Shown here: positions 1-8,267 of the stretch, piece after piece
Layout of the letters: each line of letters begins with the position of its first letter
How positions within the stretch are numbered: position 1 is the stretch's first letter
NCBI GenBank assembly: GCA_002337385.1
Contig: DDFY01000007.1
Location: 1-19,339 of the forward strand
DNA from: Erythrobacter sp. UBA1916
GTDB lineage: Bacteria > Pseudomonadota > Alphaproteobacteria > Sphingomonadales > Sphingomonadaceae
DNA: 19,339 nt
Direction: 5' to 3'
The notes under the pieces: model-generated
Seen by the model: only the letters and a program-made list of their open reading frames with translations
Databases searched by the model: none
What the model was told of the DNA's origin: nothing
Translations under genes and position numbers: made by a program

Positions 1-243
1 TACAGTGCTATCCTGATTGCGATCCTTGCGGTCATTCTCGCGGGCAAGGGCGTGGGCGCTTTCCAGGAGGCCGGAGTTCTTTCCGCCACTTTCATTGCCG
101 GCTTGCCGCGCCTCGCCGAACTCGGCTTCTTCCCGACTGTCGAGACGATCGGCGCGCAATTGCTCACGCTGCTGGCCCTGATTGCCGGATTTCGGGTAAG
201 TCGATCACCATCGGGACCGCAGCCGGCAGCTGTCGAGGGATAG
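1..243 (+). CDS. FTR1-family iron permease, C-terminal fragment
   Basis: The reading frame is open from base 1 and ends at TAG 241-243, giving the last 80 residues of a protein whose start lies outside the window. The fragment has a hydrophobic helix followed by AGKGVGAFQEAG (residues 14-25), which resembles the conserved GKG-ALQEAG segment near the C-terminus of FTR1/EfeU-type high-affinity iron permeases. A second hydrophobic stretch (about residues 44-66) and a short polar tail follow. These are inner-membrane proteins that import ferric or ferrous iron, often with a ferroxidase or a periplasmic EfeO-like partner. The gene is convergent with the copper operon, only 17 bases separate the two stop codons, and no hairpin is visible between them. 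The catalytic REXXE motifs would lie upstream and cannot be checked, so the family call rests on this one segment. Confidence 0.72.
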   Translation, partial: YSAILIAILAVILAGKGVGAFQEAGVLSATFIAGLPRLAELGFFPTVETIGAQLLTLLALIAGFRVSRSPSGPQPAAVEG

Positions 244-260
244 GAGATCCCGGTTTGCGA

Positions 261-737
261 TCAGCGGGGTCCGGTGCCGAGACGGCGCGCGAGCCACAAG
301 GTGGCCGTGGGAACCGCGACCCACATCACGATCGGTACCAGGCCGATTTTGGTCCCGGGCACAAGCGGCATGATTGCACTATAGGACCACCCCCAGTCGG
401 CACCGACAGCCAGCACTTCGACCATGGCAGTAATGGCCAGGCCGATTCCCAGGAACACGACAAAACGCGAGATCGGCCAGTCTACGAGCCACGGCGTTTT
501 ACCACTGCCGACAGAGGCGCCGAGATAAGCGGCCACCATGATCCCGGCATCGCCGAACGAGGCCAGGCCGCAGCGACGTGCTGCCTCGGCAGGCGACAGA
601 CCTCCCGACTGGTAGAAAGGAAGCTGGAGCATCTCCCAGGCGAAAGCGATGAGAATTCCGAATATCGCGATCCAGAGGGCTGGATGAGCACCGCGCCATT
701 CGCGCGATTCCTCAGAGATTTGGTCCTGATCCTGCAT
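261..737 (-). CDS. Small four-helix inner-membrane protein, function unknown
   Basis: This 158-residue protein is the last gene of the copper operon, 44 bases after the P-type ATPase stop. I chose the ATG at 737, where the protein begins MQDQDQIS, because the longer open frame runs back into the ATPase gene. An AGGAG lies 14 bases upstream, which is rather far, and a GTG at 752 is the alternative. The protein has a polar N-terminus and about four predicted membrane segments (near residues 20-38, 62-76, 92-111 and 131-150). Aromatic and acidic residues sit at helix ends (AWEMLQLPFYQ 33-43) and there is a C-terminal Arg pair. It has no Cys-rich or Met-rich metal motif. I do not recognise a characterised family. 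Its position suggests an accessory role in metal export, but that is inference from context only. Confidence 0.72.
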   Translation of the reverse strand: MQDQDQISEESREWRGAHPALWIAIFGILIAFAWEMLQLPFYQSGGLSPAEAARRCGLASFGDAGIMVAAYLGASVGSGKTPWLVDWPISRFVVFLGIGLAITAMVEVLAVGADWGWSYSAIMPLVPGTKIGLVPIVMWVAVPTATLWLARRLGTGPR

Positions 738-781
738 CGTCTGATTCGTCACTCCTGCGATCTCCGTCCCGTCCCCATCGC

Positions 782-3121
782 TCAGGTATCGAATTTGGGA
801 AGAGCGAGGCCGCGCAGGCGCAGGGCGTTGCCGATCACCGATACCGAAGACAGGCTCATCGCTGCGGCCGCGATCATCGGGTTCAAAAGCAACCCGGTCC
901 ATGGATAGAGGACACCTGCTGCGACCGGTATGCCGAGCGCATTATACGCAAAGGCAAAGAACAGGTTCTGCCTGATGTTGCGCATAGTGGCCCGAGACAG
1001 GACGAGCGCCTGAACAACGCCGACGAGGTCGCCGCGCACCAATGTCACGCCCGCGCTTTCGATCGCGACATCGGTACCCGTTCCCATCGCGATGCCGACA
1101 TGCGAAGCGGCAAGCGCGGGTGCGTCGTTTATGCCGTCGCCGGCCATAGCGACCCGGCGACCCTCGCTCTTCAACTGCTCGATCTTGCGATGTTTGTCCT
1201 CGGGCGAGACGTTCGCTTCGACTTCGTCGATACCGACCTGGCTTGCTACCGCACGCGCGGTGGCTTCGCTGTCGCCGGTAAGCATCACGATCTTGATGCC
1301 GCGCTCATGCAACGCGGCAATAGCGGTGCGGCTGGTTGCCTTGATCGGATCGGCGACCGCGATAAGGCCTGCCGGTGCCCCGTCCACGGCCACGAACATC
1401 ACCGTCTGTCCGAGGCTTCGGCCTTCGTCCGCCGTTGACCGCCAGCCTTCTTCGAGCGCCCCTATACGCTCCATCATCTTTTCATTCCCGATCGCGACCA
1501 GGCGCTTGTCGACATTTGCCTGGATACCTTCGCCGGTCACGGATTCGATATCGGAAGCGTCGAGAATGGCAGCGCCCCTGTTTTGAGCCCCTTCCACGAT
1601 CGCGTGGGCGAGCGGATGCTCGCTTCCTCTCTCAACGGCAGCGACAAGGCTCAGCAATTCCTGCTCGTCGAAATTTGGCTGCGGTTTTACGTCGACAAGA
1701 TCAGGCTTGCCCCGGGTCAGCGTTCCGGTCTTGTCGACGACCAGCGTATCGATCTTTTCCAGCGTTTCGAGCGCTTCGGCGTTCTTGATCAGGATCCCGT
1801 GCTGCGCGCCCTTGCCGGTACCGGTCATGATCGACATCGGCGTCGCCAGTCCGAGCGCGCAGGGACACGCGATGATCAGAACGGCGACCGCGTTGACGAG
1901 CGCGTAGGCAAGGGCCGGTGCCGGTCCCCAGATGGCCCAGACGACAAAACTCACGATAGCGACAAGGACGACGATGGGTACGAACCATCCGGTGACCTGG
2001 TCGGCGAGCCGCTGGATCGGTGCCCGGCTGCGCTGGGCCTCCGCGACCATCTGCACGATCTTCGAGAGCATGGTGTCCGCGCCGACCTGCGTCGCGCGCA
2101 TGGTGAAGCTGCCGGTCTGGTTTACGGTGCCCCCGATCACGGGATCGCCCGCGCTTTTCTTGACGGGAATGGGTTCGCCACTGATCATGGATTCGTCGAT
2201 GGCACTGCTTCCATCCTCGAGCGTGCCATCGACGGGGACCTTGTCGCCCGGACGCACGCGCAGCAGGTCCCCCGACGTCAATTCATCGAGCGGTACTTCG
2301 CGCTCGTCCCCGCGACCGAAGATCTTCATCGCGGTCGGGGGTGCGAGTTCGAGAAGCGCTCGCAAGGCGCTCGATGTCGATCCGCGCGCCTTGAGCTCGA
2401 GCACCTGCCCGAGCAGCACGAGGGTCGTGATAACCGCTGCGGCCTCGTAATAGACGCCGACCCGGCCCGCATGATCGCGGAATGCCTCGGGAAAGATGTC
2501 CGGGGCGAGGGTTGCCACAAGGCTGAACAGATAGGCGATGGCGACGCCGAAGCCGATCAGGGTGAACATGTTGAGGTTCATGGTCCGGACCGATTGCAGC
2601 GCGCGGGTGAAGAAGGGCCAGCCGCCCCAAAGCACCACCGGAGTTGCCAGCAGGAGCTGCAGCCACTGCGCGATAGCGGGTTCGATGACCTGATCGAACG
2701 GTCGCGACGGGATCATGTCGCCCATCGCATAGGCGAAGAGCGGCAGCGTGAAGAGCGCGCTCCACCAGAACCTTCGCCGCATGTCGACGAGTTCGGGATC
2801 GGGGCCCTCGTTCAGAGTGACCGTTTCGGGTTCGAGGGCCATCCCGCATATCGGGCAAGAGCCCGGCCCCGGCTGCCGGATCTCCGGATGCATCGGACAG
2901 GTGTATATGGTACCTTCCGGGACATCCTCGACAGCATCGAGGTGCGCCTTCGAAAGATACATCTCCGGATCCGCGCGGAACTTGTCGAGGCAGCGCGAGG
3001 AGCAGAAGTAATGGTCGCCACCCTCGTGTCGATCGACGAAGCGGGCGCCGTCCATCTTCACGCTCATTCCGCAAACGGGGTCGGTCGCCATACCCTCGAT
3101 TGCATTGTGCCCATCGCTCAT
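782..3121 (-). CDS. copA: Cu+-exporting P1B-type ATPase with YHS and heavy-metal-binding N-terminal domains
   Basis: This 779-residue inner-membrane ATPase pumps Cu+ from the cytoplasm to the periplasm. In place of the usual HMA domain it has an N-terminal YHS-type domain (DPVCGM 14-19, YFCSSRC 38-44) and a heavy-metal-binding domain (CPMHPE 75-80, CPICGM 89-94). The ATPase core is complete: SGEP at 314-317, the CPC metal-binding motif in IIACPCALG (419-421), the phosphorylation motif DKTGT (463-467), SEHPLAHA (500-507) and GDGINDAP (661-668). YN at 726-727 and M755 followed by SS at 758-759 fit the Cu+-selective P1B-1 class. The start at 3121 has AGGGGAG upstream, and it follows the multicopper oxidase stop by 13 bases. 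Silver is a plausible second substrate. The protein carries no obvious defect. Confidence 0.96.
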   Translation of the reverse strand: MSDGHNAIEGMATDPVCGMSVKMDGARFVDRHEGGDHYFCSSRCLDKFRADPEMYLSKAHLDAVEDVPEGTIYTCPMHPEIRQPGPGSCPICGMALEPETVTLNEGPDPELVDMRRRFWWSALFTLPLFAYAMGDMIPSRPFDQVIEPAIAQWLQLLLATPVVLWGGWPFFTRALQSVRTMNLNMFTLIGFGVAIAYLFSLVATLAPDIFPEAFRDHAGRVGVYYEAAAVITTLVLLGQVLELKARGSTSSALRALLELAPPTAMKIFGRGDEREVPLDELTSGDLLRVRPGDKVPVDGTLEDGSSAIDESMISGEPIPVKKSAGDPVIGGTVNQTGSFTMRATQVGADTMLSKIVQMVAEAQRSRAPIQRLADQVTGWFVPIVVLVAIVSFVVWAIWGPAPALAYALVNAVAVLIIACPCALGLATPMSIMTGTGKGAQHGILIKNAEALETLEKIDTLVVDKTGTLTRGKPDLVDVKPQPNFDEQELLSLVAAVERGSEHPLAHAIVEGAQNRGAAILDASDIESVTGEGIQANVDKRLVAIGNEKMMERIGALEEGWRSTADEGRSLGQTVMFVAVDGAPAGLIAVADPIKATSRTAIAALHERGIKIVMLTGDSEATARAVASQVGIDEVEANVSPEDKHRKIEQLKSEGRRVAMAGDGINDAPALAASHVGIAMGTGTDVAIESAGVTLVRGDLVGVVQALVLSRATMRNIRQNLFFAFAYNALGIPVAAGVLYPWTGLLLNPMIAAAAMSLSSVSVIGNALRLRGLALPKFDT

Positions 3122-3134
3122 CTGTCGTTCTCCC

Positions 3135-4676
3135 CTAATTGGCCATCACCACGAACTGCCCCATCATGCCTGCGTCCTCGTGCTCGAGGATATGGCAGTG
3201 ATACATGTAGGGAGTGTCGGGATCGGTATTTTCTTCGAACCGCAACAGCAGCCTGACCTGTTCACGCGGGTTGACGATTACGGTGTCCTTGAAGCCCGCC
3301 TCTTCCGCCCGCGGAGGCCGACCGTCCCGGTCGAGCAAGCGGAACTGCACGTTATGAATATGAAAGGGATGGGCCATCATCGATGCGTTGGCGATTTCCC
3401 ATATTTCCCACTGACCCACCGGTACGCGCTGATTGATGACGTCCATGTCCATGGTTTCGCCGTTGATCGACATGCCCCGGCCCATCATGCCCATATCGAG
3501 CACGAAACGGCGGCTGCGATCGGCGAGTGAGGGGTCTGGCGCAGCAAGCGCGGCCAGAGTGGGCGGGAGCATTACTGGAGTTGACGCGCCTGAGGGGCGC
3601 ATATCGAGGATCGAAAACGTGCGCCCCTGCCTCTCGCGATCGGCCCGGTTTCCCATCATTCCGCCGCCCATCATACCCCCGCCTTGCCCGCCCATCATGC
3701 CCATGGCGTTAGCAGGGCTGCTGGCAATCAGCCGGAGCGGGCGCCCTTCGGAAAGATCGACGATCACTTGTGCGCGTTCGCCTGGGGCAAGGGTAAGACT
3801 GCGAACCTCGCTTGGCGCGGCAAGCAGGCCGCCATCGCTTGCGATGAGTTGCATCGGACGATCACCTTCGAGCGAGAAGGTGTAGAACCGCGCATTCGAT
3901 CCATTGAGAAGCCGCAGGCGCAGCGGACCGGCGGCGGCCTCGAAAACGGCATTGGCCGTTCCGTTCACATAGATGCGCTCACCCATCACCCCCATCATCC
4001 GCGAGTGCATATCGAGCGGGTAAACAAGGCGGCCCGCGCCGTCGATCACGCGATCCTGCACGACGAGCGGTATGTCATCTACACCGTACCGGCTCGGCAG
4101 ATCGAGGCGATCCTCTTCCTCGTCGCGCACGTAGATCGGGGCAGCAAGTCCGGCATAGACCTGTGGTCCGGCCCGGCGATGCAGATGCGAATGATACCAG
4201 TATAACGAAGCGCGCTGGCGTATTTCGAAGGACGGGCTCCAGCGCTCACCGGGCCGTATGAGCTGGTGCGGCCCGCCATCCGCTGTGGCGGGAAGTTCGA
4301 AACCATGCCAGTGGACGGTCGCATCTTCGGCAAGCTTGTTGTCGATGTGAAAGCGAACCTGTTCGCCGCGGCGCATTTCGAGGGTCGGGCCGAGATAGGA
4401 TGCGTCGATACCGATCGTCGGTGACGCCGTGCCGGGCACGAATTCTTTCTCGCCCGGTGTCAGGGACAGGCGAAAGACACGCTCGCCCCGTTCGATCGTT
4501 CCTGCCTGTAGCCGAGGTATGGCAAGAGGATTGCTTTCGCCTCCCTGATCGAGCGACATCCTGCTTTGCGTACCGCAACCCAGCAGCGGCAGCGCGGCGA
4601 AACCCGTCGCCGCGAGGCCGGCGCTCTTGATGAAGTCGCGGCGATCCTTAAAATCGGGCCTGTCGATACCTGGCAT
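3135..4676 (-). CDS. Tat-exported multicopper oxidase, CueO-like, probably a lipoprotein
   Basis: This 513-residue protein probably oxidises Cu+ to the less permeant Cu2+ in the periplasm. All four copper-binding segments are present: HWHG (123-125 region), YHSHLH (161-166), HPFHIH (436-441) and HCHILEHEDAGMM (493-505), which supply type 1, 2 and 3 copper ligands. Methionine-rich stretches (about 324-341 and 395-402) resemble the Met-rich substrate region of CueO. The N-terminus has RRDFIK (12-17) and a hydrophobic stretch ending in LLGC (31-34), so export by Tat with lipidation at Cys34 is likely. I chose the ATG at 4676 because it leaves the twin-arginine signal near the start and follows AGGTG closely. 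The upstream frame extension to 4730 has no signal logic. The gene lies 58 bases after the cusF-like gene, with a strong hairpin between them. Confidence 0.93.
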   Translation of the reverse strand: MPGIDRPDFKDRRDFIKSAGLAATGFAALPLLGCGTQSRMSLDQGGESNPLAIPRLQAGTIERGERVFRLSLTPGEKEFVPGTASPTIGIDASYLGPTLEMRRGEQVRFHIDNKLAEDATVHWHGFELPATADGGPHQLIRPGERWSPSFEIRQRASLYWYHSHLHRRAGPQVYAGLAAPIYVRDEEEDRLDLPSRYGVDDIPLVVQDRVIDGAGRLVYPLDMHSRMMGVMGERIYVNGTANAVFEAAAGPLRLRLLNGSNARFYTFSLEGDRPMQLIASDGGLLAAPSEVRSLTLAPGERAQVIVDLSEGRPLRLIASSPANAMGMMGGQGGGMMGGGMMGNRADRERQGRTFSILDMRPSGASTPVMLPPTLAALAAPDPSLADRSRRFVLDMGMMGRGMSINGETMDMDVINQRVPVGQWEIWEIANASMMAHPFHIHNVQFRLLDRDGRPPRAEEAGFKDTVIVNPREQVRLLLRFEENTDPDTPYMYHCHILEHEDAGMMGQFVVMAN

Positions 4677-4692
4677 ATTCACCTGTTTTTGC

Positions 4693-4726
4693 GTGGGAGG
4701 CACCGGCGCAACCGAGCGCCTCCCAC
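4693..4726 (-). other. Intercistronic hairpin between cusF-like and multicopper oxidase genes
   Basis: A perfect 9-bp inverted repeat (GTGGGAGGC at 4693-4701, GCCTCCCAC at 4718-4726) encloses a 16-base loop that can form a further short stem. On the transcribed strand it ends 16 bases before the oxidase ATG, just upstream of its ribosome-binding site. No U-run follows, so a simple intrinsic terminator is unlikely. An mRNA-processing, stabilising or partial attenuation element is more plausible. The structure is visible; the role is inferred. Confidence 0.6.
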
Positions 4727-4734
4727 CCACCGTC

Positions 4735-5121
4735 CTATCGCGGCGTTACCGAGGTAACGACGCTGCCTTCGGTTCCAGTACGAAATTCAAAGGCTATTCC
4801 CTCACCGACACTGACCTGTTCGAGGATTTGCGCGTCGGCTTCGAAGGTCATGGTCATCGCGGGCCATCCGATACTTTCGACCGGACCATGCTCGATGGTC
4901 ACCGTGCCCGCCTCGGAATCGATGGCTGTAACCGTTCCCTCCGCGCTGGCGCTCTGCTCGCCGCCGGTCTCCTCCGCCATCGGCATTTCGCCTGACATGG
5001 GCATGCTGTCCGAGTTCGCCATGTCGTCTGACATCATGGTCTCTGAGCTGTCGTCTGCAGCGTCGCAGGCTGCAAGCGCCAGCGGTGCCGCGAGCAGGAT
5101 CATGTAGGTTGGGGTACGCAC
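4735..5121 (-). CDS. cusF: CusF-like periplasmic copper-binding lipoprotein
   Basis: This 128-residue protein starts at GTG 5121, which has AAGGAG eight bases upstream. An internal ATG at 5103 would form an ATGA overlap with cusA but would remove the positive n-region of the signal peptide. The signal peptide ends in a lipobox, LAAC (16-19), so the protein is probably anchored by Cys19. A Met- and Asp-rich linker (about residues 24-50) may bind copper loosely. The C-terminal domain (about 60-128) matches the CusF fold: GTVTAID, then H78, and WPAMTMTF with W86, M89 and M91. These are the His, Trp and two Met ligands of E. coli CusF, which hands Cu+ or Ag+ to CusB. The start overlaps the end of cusA by 22 bases. 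Confidence 0.92.
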   Translation of the reverse strand: MRTPTYMILLAAPLALAACDAADDSSETMMSDDMANSDSMPMSGEMPMAEETGGEQSASAEGTVTAIDSEAGTVTIEHGPVESIGWPAMTMTFEADAQILEQVSVGEGIAFEFRTGTEGSVVTSVTPR

Positions 5122-8100
5122 TCTTCTTCTCCTTGAGGGTTGGCCGGTTTTTCCGGACGGGGGCGCCGCAACAACAGATAGGCGGCGGGAAGCAGGAACA
5201 TGGACAGGAGCGGGGCGGTGATCATGCCGCCAACCATCGGTGCGGCGATGCGGCTCATGACTTCCGAGCCCGCGCCGGTGCCGATCAGGATCGGAAAGAG
5301 ACCCGCAAGGATGACTGCGACGGTCATCGCCTTGGGCCGCACGCGCAGGAGCGCGCCTTCCCGGATGGCCTCGTCTACTTCTTCGGCGCTCAGATCACCG
5401 CGTCGCCGCTCCAGTGCGGCTTTCAGGTAAATCAGCATCACTACGCCGAATTCGGCGGAGACGCCGGCAAGCGCGATGAAACCGACCGCAGTCGCCACCG
5501 ACTGGTTGTAGCCCATCAGATAGAGCAACCAGTATCCGCCCGTCAGCGCGAAGGGCAGCGTGCCCATGATCAGCAAGGCTTCGTCCCAGCGCCGGAAAAT
5601 GAGATAGAGCAGCGGGAAAATGATCGCAAGCGTCGCGGGAACCACGACCTTCAGTCGCTCATAGGCGCGCGTCAGATATTCGAACTGGCCCGCATAGGAC
5701 AGGCTGACGCCGGCAGGAAGATCGACACCCGCGGCGACGACCTCCTGCAGATCGGCGACCACCGAAGTAAGATCGCGGCCCCGGACGTCGACGTAGATGT
5801 AGCTGGTCAGTCGGCCCTGTTCGCTCTTGAGCATGGGCGGACCGTCGCTGACGGCGATACGGGCGACAGTGCCAAGCGTGATCTGTTGGCCGGACGGCGT
5901 CAGAACCGGCAAGGCCCTGAGTTCCTCGACGCTGTCCCTGATTTCGCGGGGATAGCGCACATTGATCGGATAGCGCGCCAGCCCCTCGACGGTCCGTGCG
6001 ACATTGGCACCGCCAACTGCACCAGAGACGATCTGCTGGATGTCGGCAATGTTGAGCCCGTATCGCGCGGCCGCCATCCGGTCGATATCGACATCGACAT
6101 AGCGACCGCCCGACAGGCGCTCCGCCAGGGCGGAACTCACGCCAGGCACGGTCTTGGCGATACGCTCCACATCGAGTGCAACGCGTGCGAGTTGATCGAG
6201 ATCGTCGCCTGAAACCTTGACCCCGATCGGGCTCTTGATCCCGGTCGCGAGCATGTCGATCCGGTTGCGGATCGGCGGCACCCAGACATTGGCGAGGCCC
6301 GGCACCTGAACGACCCGGTCAAGTTCCTCGACCAGCAGATCGGGCGTCATTCCCTCGCGCCACTCCTCGCGCGGCTTGAAGCGGATCGTCGTTTCGAACA
6401 TCGTCAGGGGAGCCGGATCCGTCGCTGTATCGGCGCGCCCCGCCTTGCCGAACACCGTTTCCACCTCGGGGACCGACTTGATCAGGCGATCGGTGCGCTG
6501 CAGCAGCGCCGAAGCCTCGCCGGGGGAAAGGCCGGGCAGCGCGCTCGGCATATAAAGCAAATCGCCTTCATCGAGCGGCGGGAGGAACTCGCCGCCAAGC
6601 CGGGTGAAGGGGATCGCGGTGGTCAGGAAGATCAGCGCCGCGATCACCAGCGTTGCCTTTGGGCGCCGCATGACCCAGTCGAGCCCCGGACGATAGATTT
6701 TCGTCAGCCAGCGGTTGAGAAAATTGGAATCCTCCGAAGGGATCTTCCCACGGATCAGCCATCCCATCATTACCGGCACCAGCGTTACCGACAGAATGGC
6801 CGCGGCCGCCATGGCATAGGTCTTGGTGAAAGCGAGCGGAGCGAACAACCGCCCTTCCTGCGCCTGCAGGGTGAAGACCGGTAGGAACGACAGCGTAATG
6901 ATCAGCAGACTGAAGAACAACGCCGGTCCCACTTCCTTCGATGCATCGGCGATGATCCGCCAGCGTTCCTTCACCGCGAGCACGGTATCGGGATTCTCGT
7001 GTTCCCATCGCTCGAGATGCTTGTGCGCGTTCTCAATCATGACGACGGCGGCATCGACCATCGCACCGACCGCGATGGCTATTCCACCCAGCGACATGAT
7101 GTTGGCATTGACGCCCTGGATGCGCATCACGATGAAGGCCGCGAGCACGCCCAAAGGCAGGGTGATGATGGCGACAAGTGCCGAACGCGCGTGCCAGAGG
7201 AACAGCGCGCATACGAGCGCCACGACGATAAACTCTTCGATGAGCTTCGTGGTGAGGTTCTCTATAGACGCATCGATGAGCTGAGAGCGATCGTAGGTCG
7301 TGACGATCTCGACGCCTTCGGGAAGGCTTGCCTGCAAGTCGTCGAGTTTGAGTTCCACGGCTTGGATCGCGCTTCGCGCATCCGCGCCCTGGCGCAGGAC
7401 GATGATGCCGCCGGCAACCTCGCCTTCGCCATTGAGCTCGGCGATGCCTCGGCGCAGTTCGGGGCCGACCTGGATCGTCGCTACGTCGCCCAGCGTGACC
7501 GGAACGCCGCCGCTCACCGCGCGCAGCGGGATCGCCCTGAAATCGTCGAGGTCGCCGAGATAACCCGAGGCACGGACCATATATTCGGCTTCGCCCATCT
7601 CGACGATCGAGCCGCCCGCTTCCTGGTTGGCGGACTGGATTGCGCTCACGATCTCGGCGTGGGTCACGTCCAGCGATGCCATCCGGTAAGGCTCGAGCAC
7701 GACCTGGTATTGCTTGACCATTCCGCCGACGCTCGCGACCTCGGCAATGCCGGGGATCGTCTTGAGCTCATAGCGCAGGAACCAGTCCTGCAGGCTGCGC
7801 AGTCCGGCAAGGTCGTGTCCGCCGCTGCGATCGATCAGCGCATATTCGTAGATCCACCCTACCCCGGTGGCATCGGGGCCGAGCGTGCTCGTCACGCCAT
7901 CGGGCAGGCGGACCTGCACCTGGTTGAGATATTCGAGCACACGCGATCGCGCCCAGTAGAGGTCGGTACCGTCCTCGAAGATGATATAGACATAGCTGTC
8001 GCCGAACATCGAGTAGCCGCGGACGGTTTTCGCCCCCGGCACCGAAAGCATGGTCGTTGCCAGGGGGTAGGTGACTTGGTCCTCGACGATCCGGGGGGCC

Positions 8101-8267
8101 TGCCCCGGATAGTTTGACCGGACCACAACCTGCACATCGGACAGATCGGGCAACGCGTCGACCGGCGTCGTGCGCACCGCCCAGAAACCGGCCAGCGTTA
8201 CCGCGACGGCGGCGAGAACGATAAACAGGCGGTTGGCGATCGAGGCATCAATTATCCGAGCAATCAT
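5100..8267 (-). CDS. cusA: CusA-like heavy-metal RND efflux pump, inner-membrane subunit
   Basis: This 1055-residue HME-RND transporter uses the proton gradient to drive Cu+ or Ag+ through a CusCBA tripartite channel. Counting from the ATG at 8267, the three substrate methionines of E. coli CusA fall at the same numbers: M573 in LLYMPS, M623 in LTMFETT and M672 in RIDMLATGIKSP. The proton-relay aspartate in GAMVDAAVVMIEN is D405. The large periplasmic loops, GGRYVDVDIDR and the C-terminal GSEVMSRIAAPM segment are typical of CusA. The start has GAGGG upstream and overlaps the cusB stop as ATGA, so translation is probably coupled; the longer open frame to 8405 lies inside cusB. Conservation of all three methionines favours Cu/Ag over the divalent ions handled by CzcA relatives. 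Confidence 0.97.
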   Translation of the reverse strand: MIARIIDASIANRLFIVLAAVAVTLAGFWAVRTTPVDALPDLSDVQVVVRSNYPGQAPRIVEDQVTYPLATTMLSVPGAKTVRGYSMFGDSYVYIIFEDGTDLYWARSRVLEYLNQVQVRLPDGVTSTLGPDATGVGWIYEYALIDRSGGHDLAGLRSLQDWFLRYELKTIPGIAEVASVGGMVKQYQVVLEPYRMASLDVTHAEIVSAIQSANQEAGGSIVEMGEAEYMVRASGYLGDLDDFRAIPLRAVSGGVPVTLGDVATIQVGPELRRGIAELNGEGEVAGGIIVLRQGADARSAIQAVELKLDDLQASLPEGVEIVTTYDRSQLIDASIENLTTKLIEEFIVVALVCALFLWHARSALVAIITLPLGVLAAFIVMRIQGVNANIMSLGGIAIAVGAMVDAAVVMIENAHKHLERWEHENPDTVLAVKERWRIIADASKEVGPALFFSLLIITLSFLPVFTLQAQEGRLFAPLAFTKTYAMAAAAILSVTLVPVMMGWLIRGKIPSEDSNFLNRWLTKIYRPGLDWVMRRPKATLVIAALIFLTTAIPFTRLGGEFLPPLDEGDLLYMPSALPGLSPGEASALLQRTDRLIKSVPEVETVFGKAGRADTATDPAPLTMFETTIRFKPREEWREGMTPDLLVEELDRVVQVPGLANVWVPPIRNRIDMLATGIKSPIGVKVSGDDLDQLARVALDVERIAKTVPGVSSALAERLSGGRYVDVDIDRMAAARYGLNIADIQQIVSGAVGGANVARTVEGLARYPINVRYPREIRDSVEELRALPVLTPSGQQITLGTVARIAVSDGPPMLKSEQGRLTSYIYVDVRGRDLTSVVADLQEVVAAGVDLPAGVSLSYAGQFEYLTRAYERLKVVVPATLAIIFPLLYLIFRRWDEALLIMGTLPFALTGGYWLLYLMGYNQSVATAVGFIALAGVSAEFGVVMLIYLKAALERRRGDLSAEEVDEAIREGALLRVRPKAMTVAVILAGLFPILIGTGAGSEVMSRIAAPMVGGMITAPLLSMFLLPAAYLLLRRPRPEKPANPQGEEECVPQPT

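Noticed and set aside
738..902. Upstream extension of the small membrane protein to 902
   Set aside because: The extra residues overlap the ATPase C-terminus by more than 100 bases, are Arg-rich and lack membrane character. The ATG at 737 gives a sensible topology.
1583..3256. 557-codon plus-strand open frame opposite the P-type ATPase
   Set aside because: It is the antisense of a gene with all P-type ATPase motifs, its translation is low-complexity and charged without any domain, and it has no ribosome-binding site logic. Long antisense frames are usual in GC-rich DNA.
5101..5103. ATG at 5103 as the start of the cusF-like gene
   Set aside because: It would make an ATGA overlap with cusA, but the GTG at 5121 has AAGGAG at good spacing and supplies the charged start of the signal peptide.
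5133..5159. TTGAGGGTTG on the plus strand resembling the ECF -35 box
   Set aside because: The sequence 13 bases later is GACG, not CGTA. It lies inside the 3' end of cusA and no plus-strand gene follows.
5085..6212. 375-codon plus-strand open frame opposite cusA
   Set aside because: cusA is complete on the other strand with all ligands in place; the antisense product shows no signal, domain or composition of a real protein.
6999..8117. 372-codon plus-strand open frame opposite the first half of cusA
   Set aside because: Same reasoning: the antisense frame mirrors codon bias of cusA and shows no recognisable domain.
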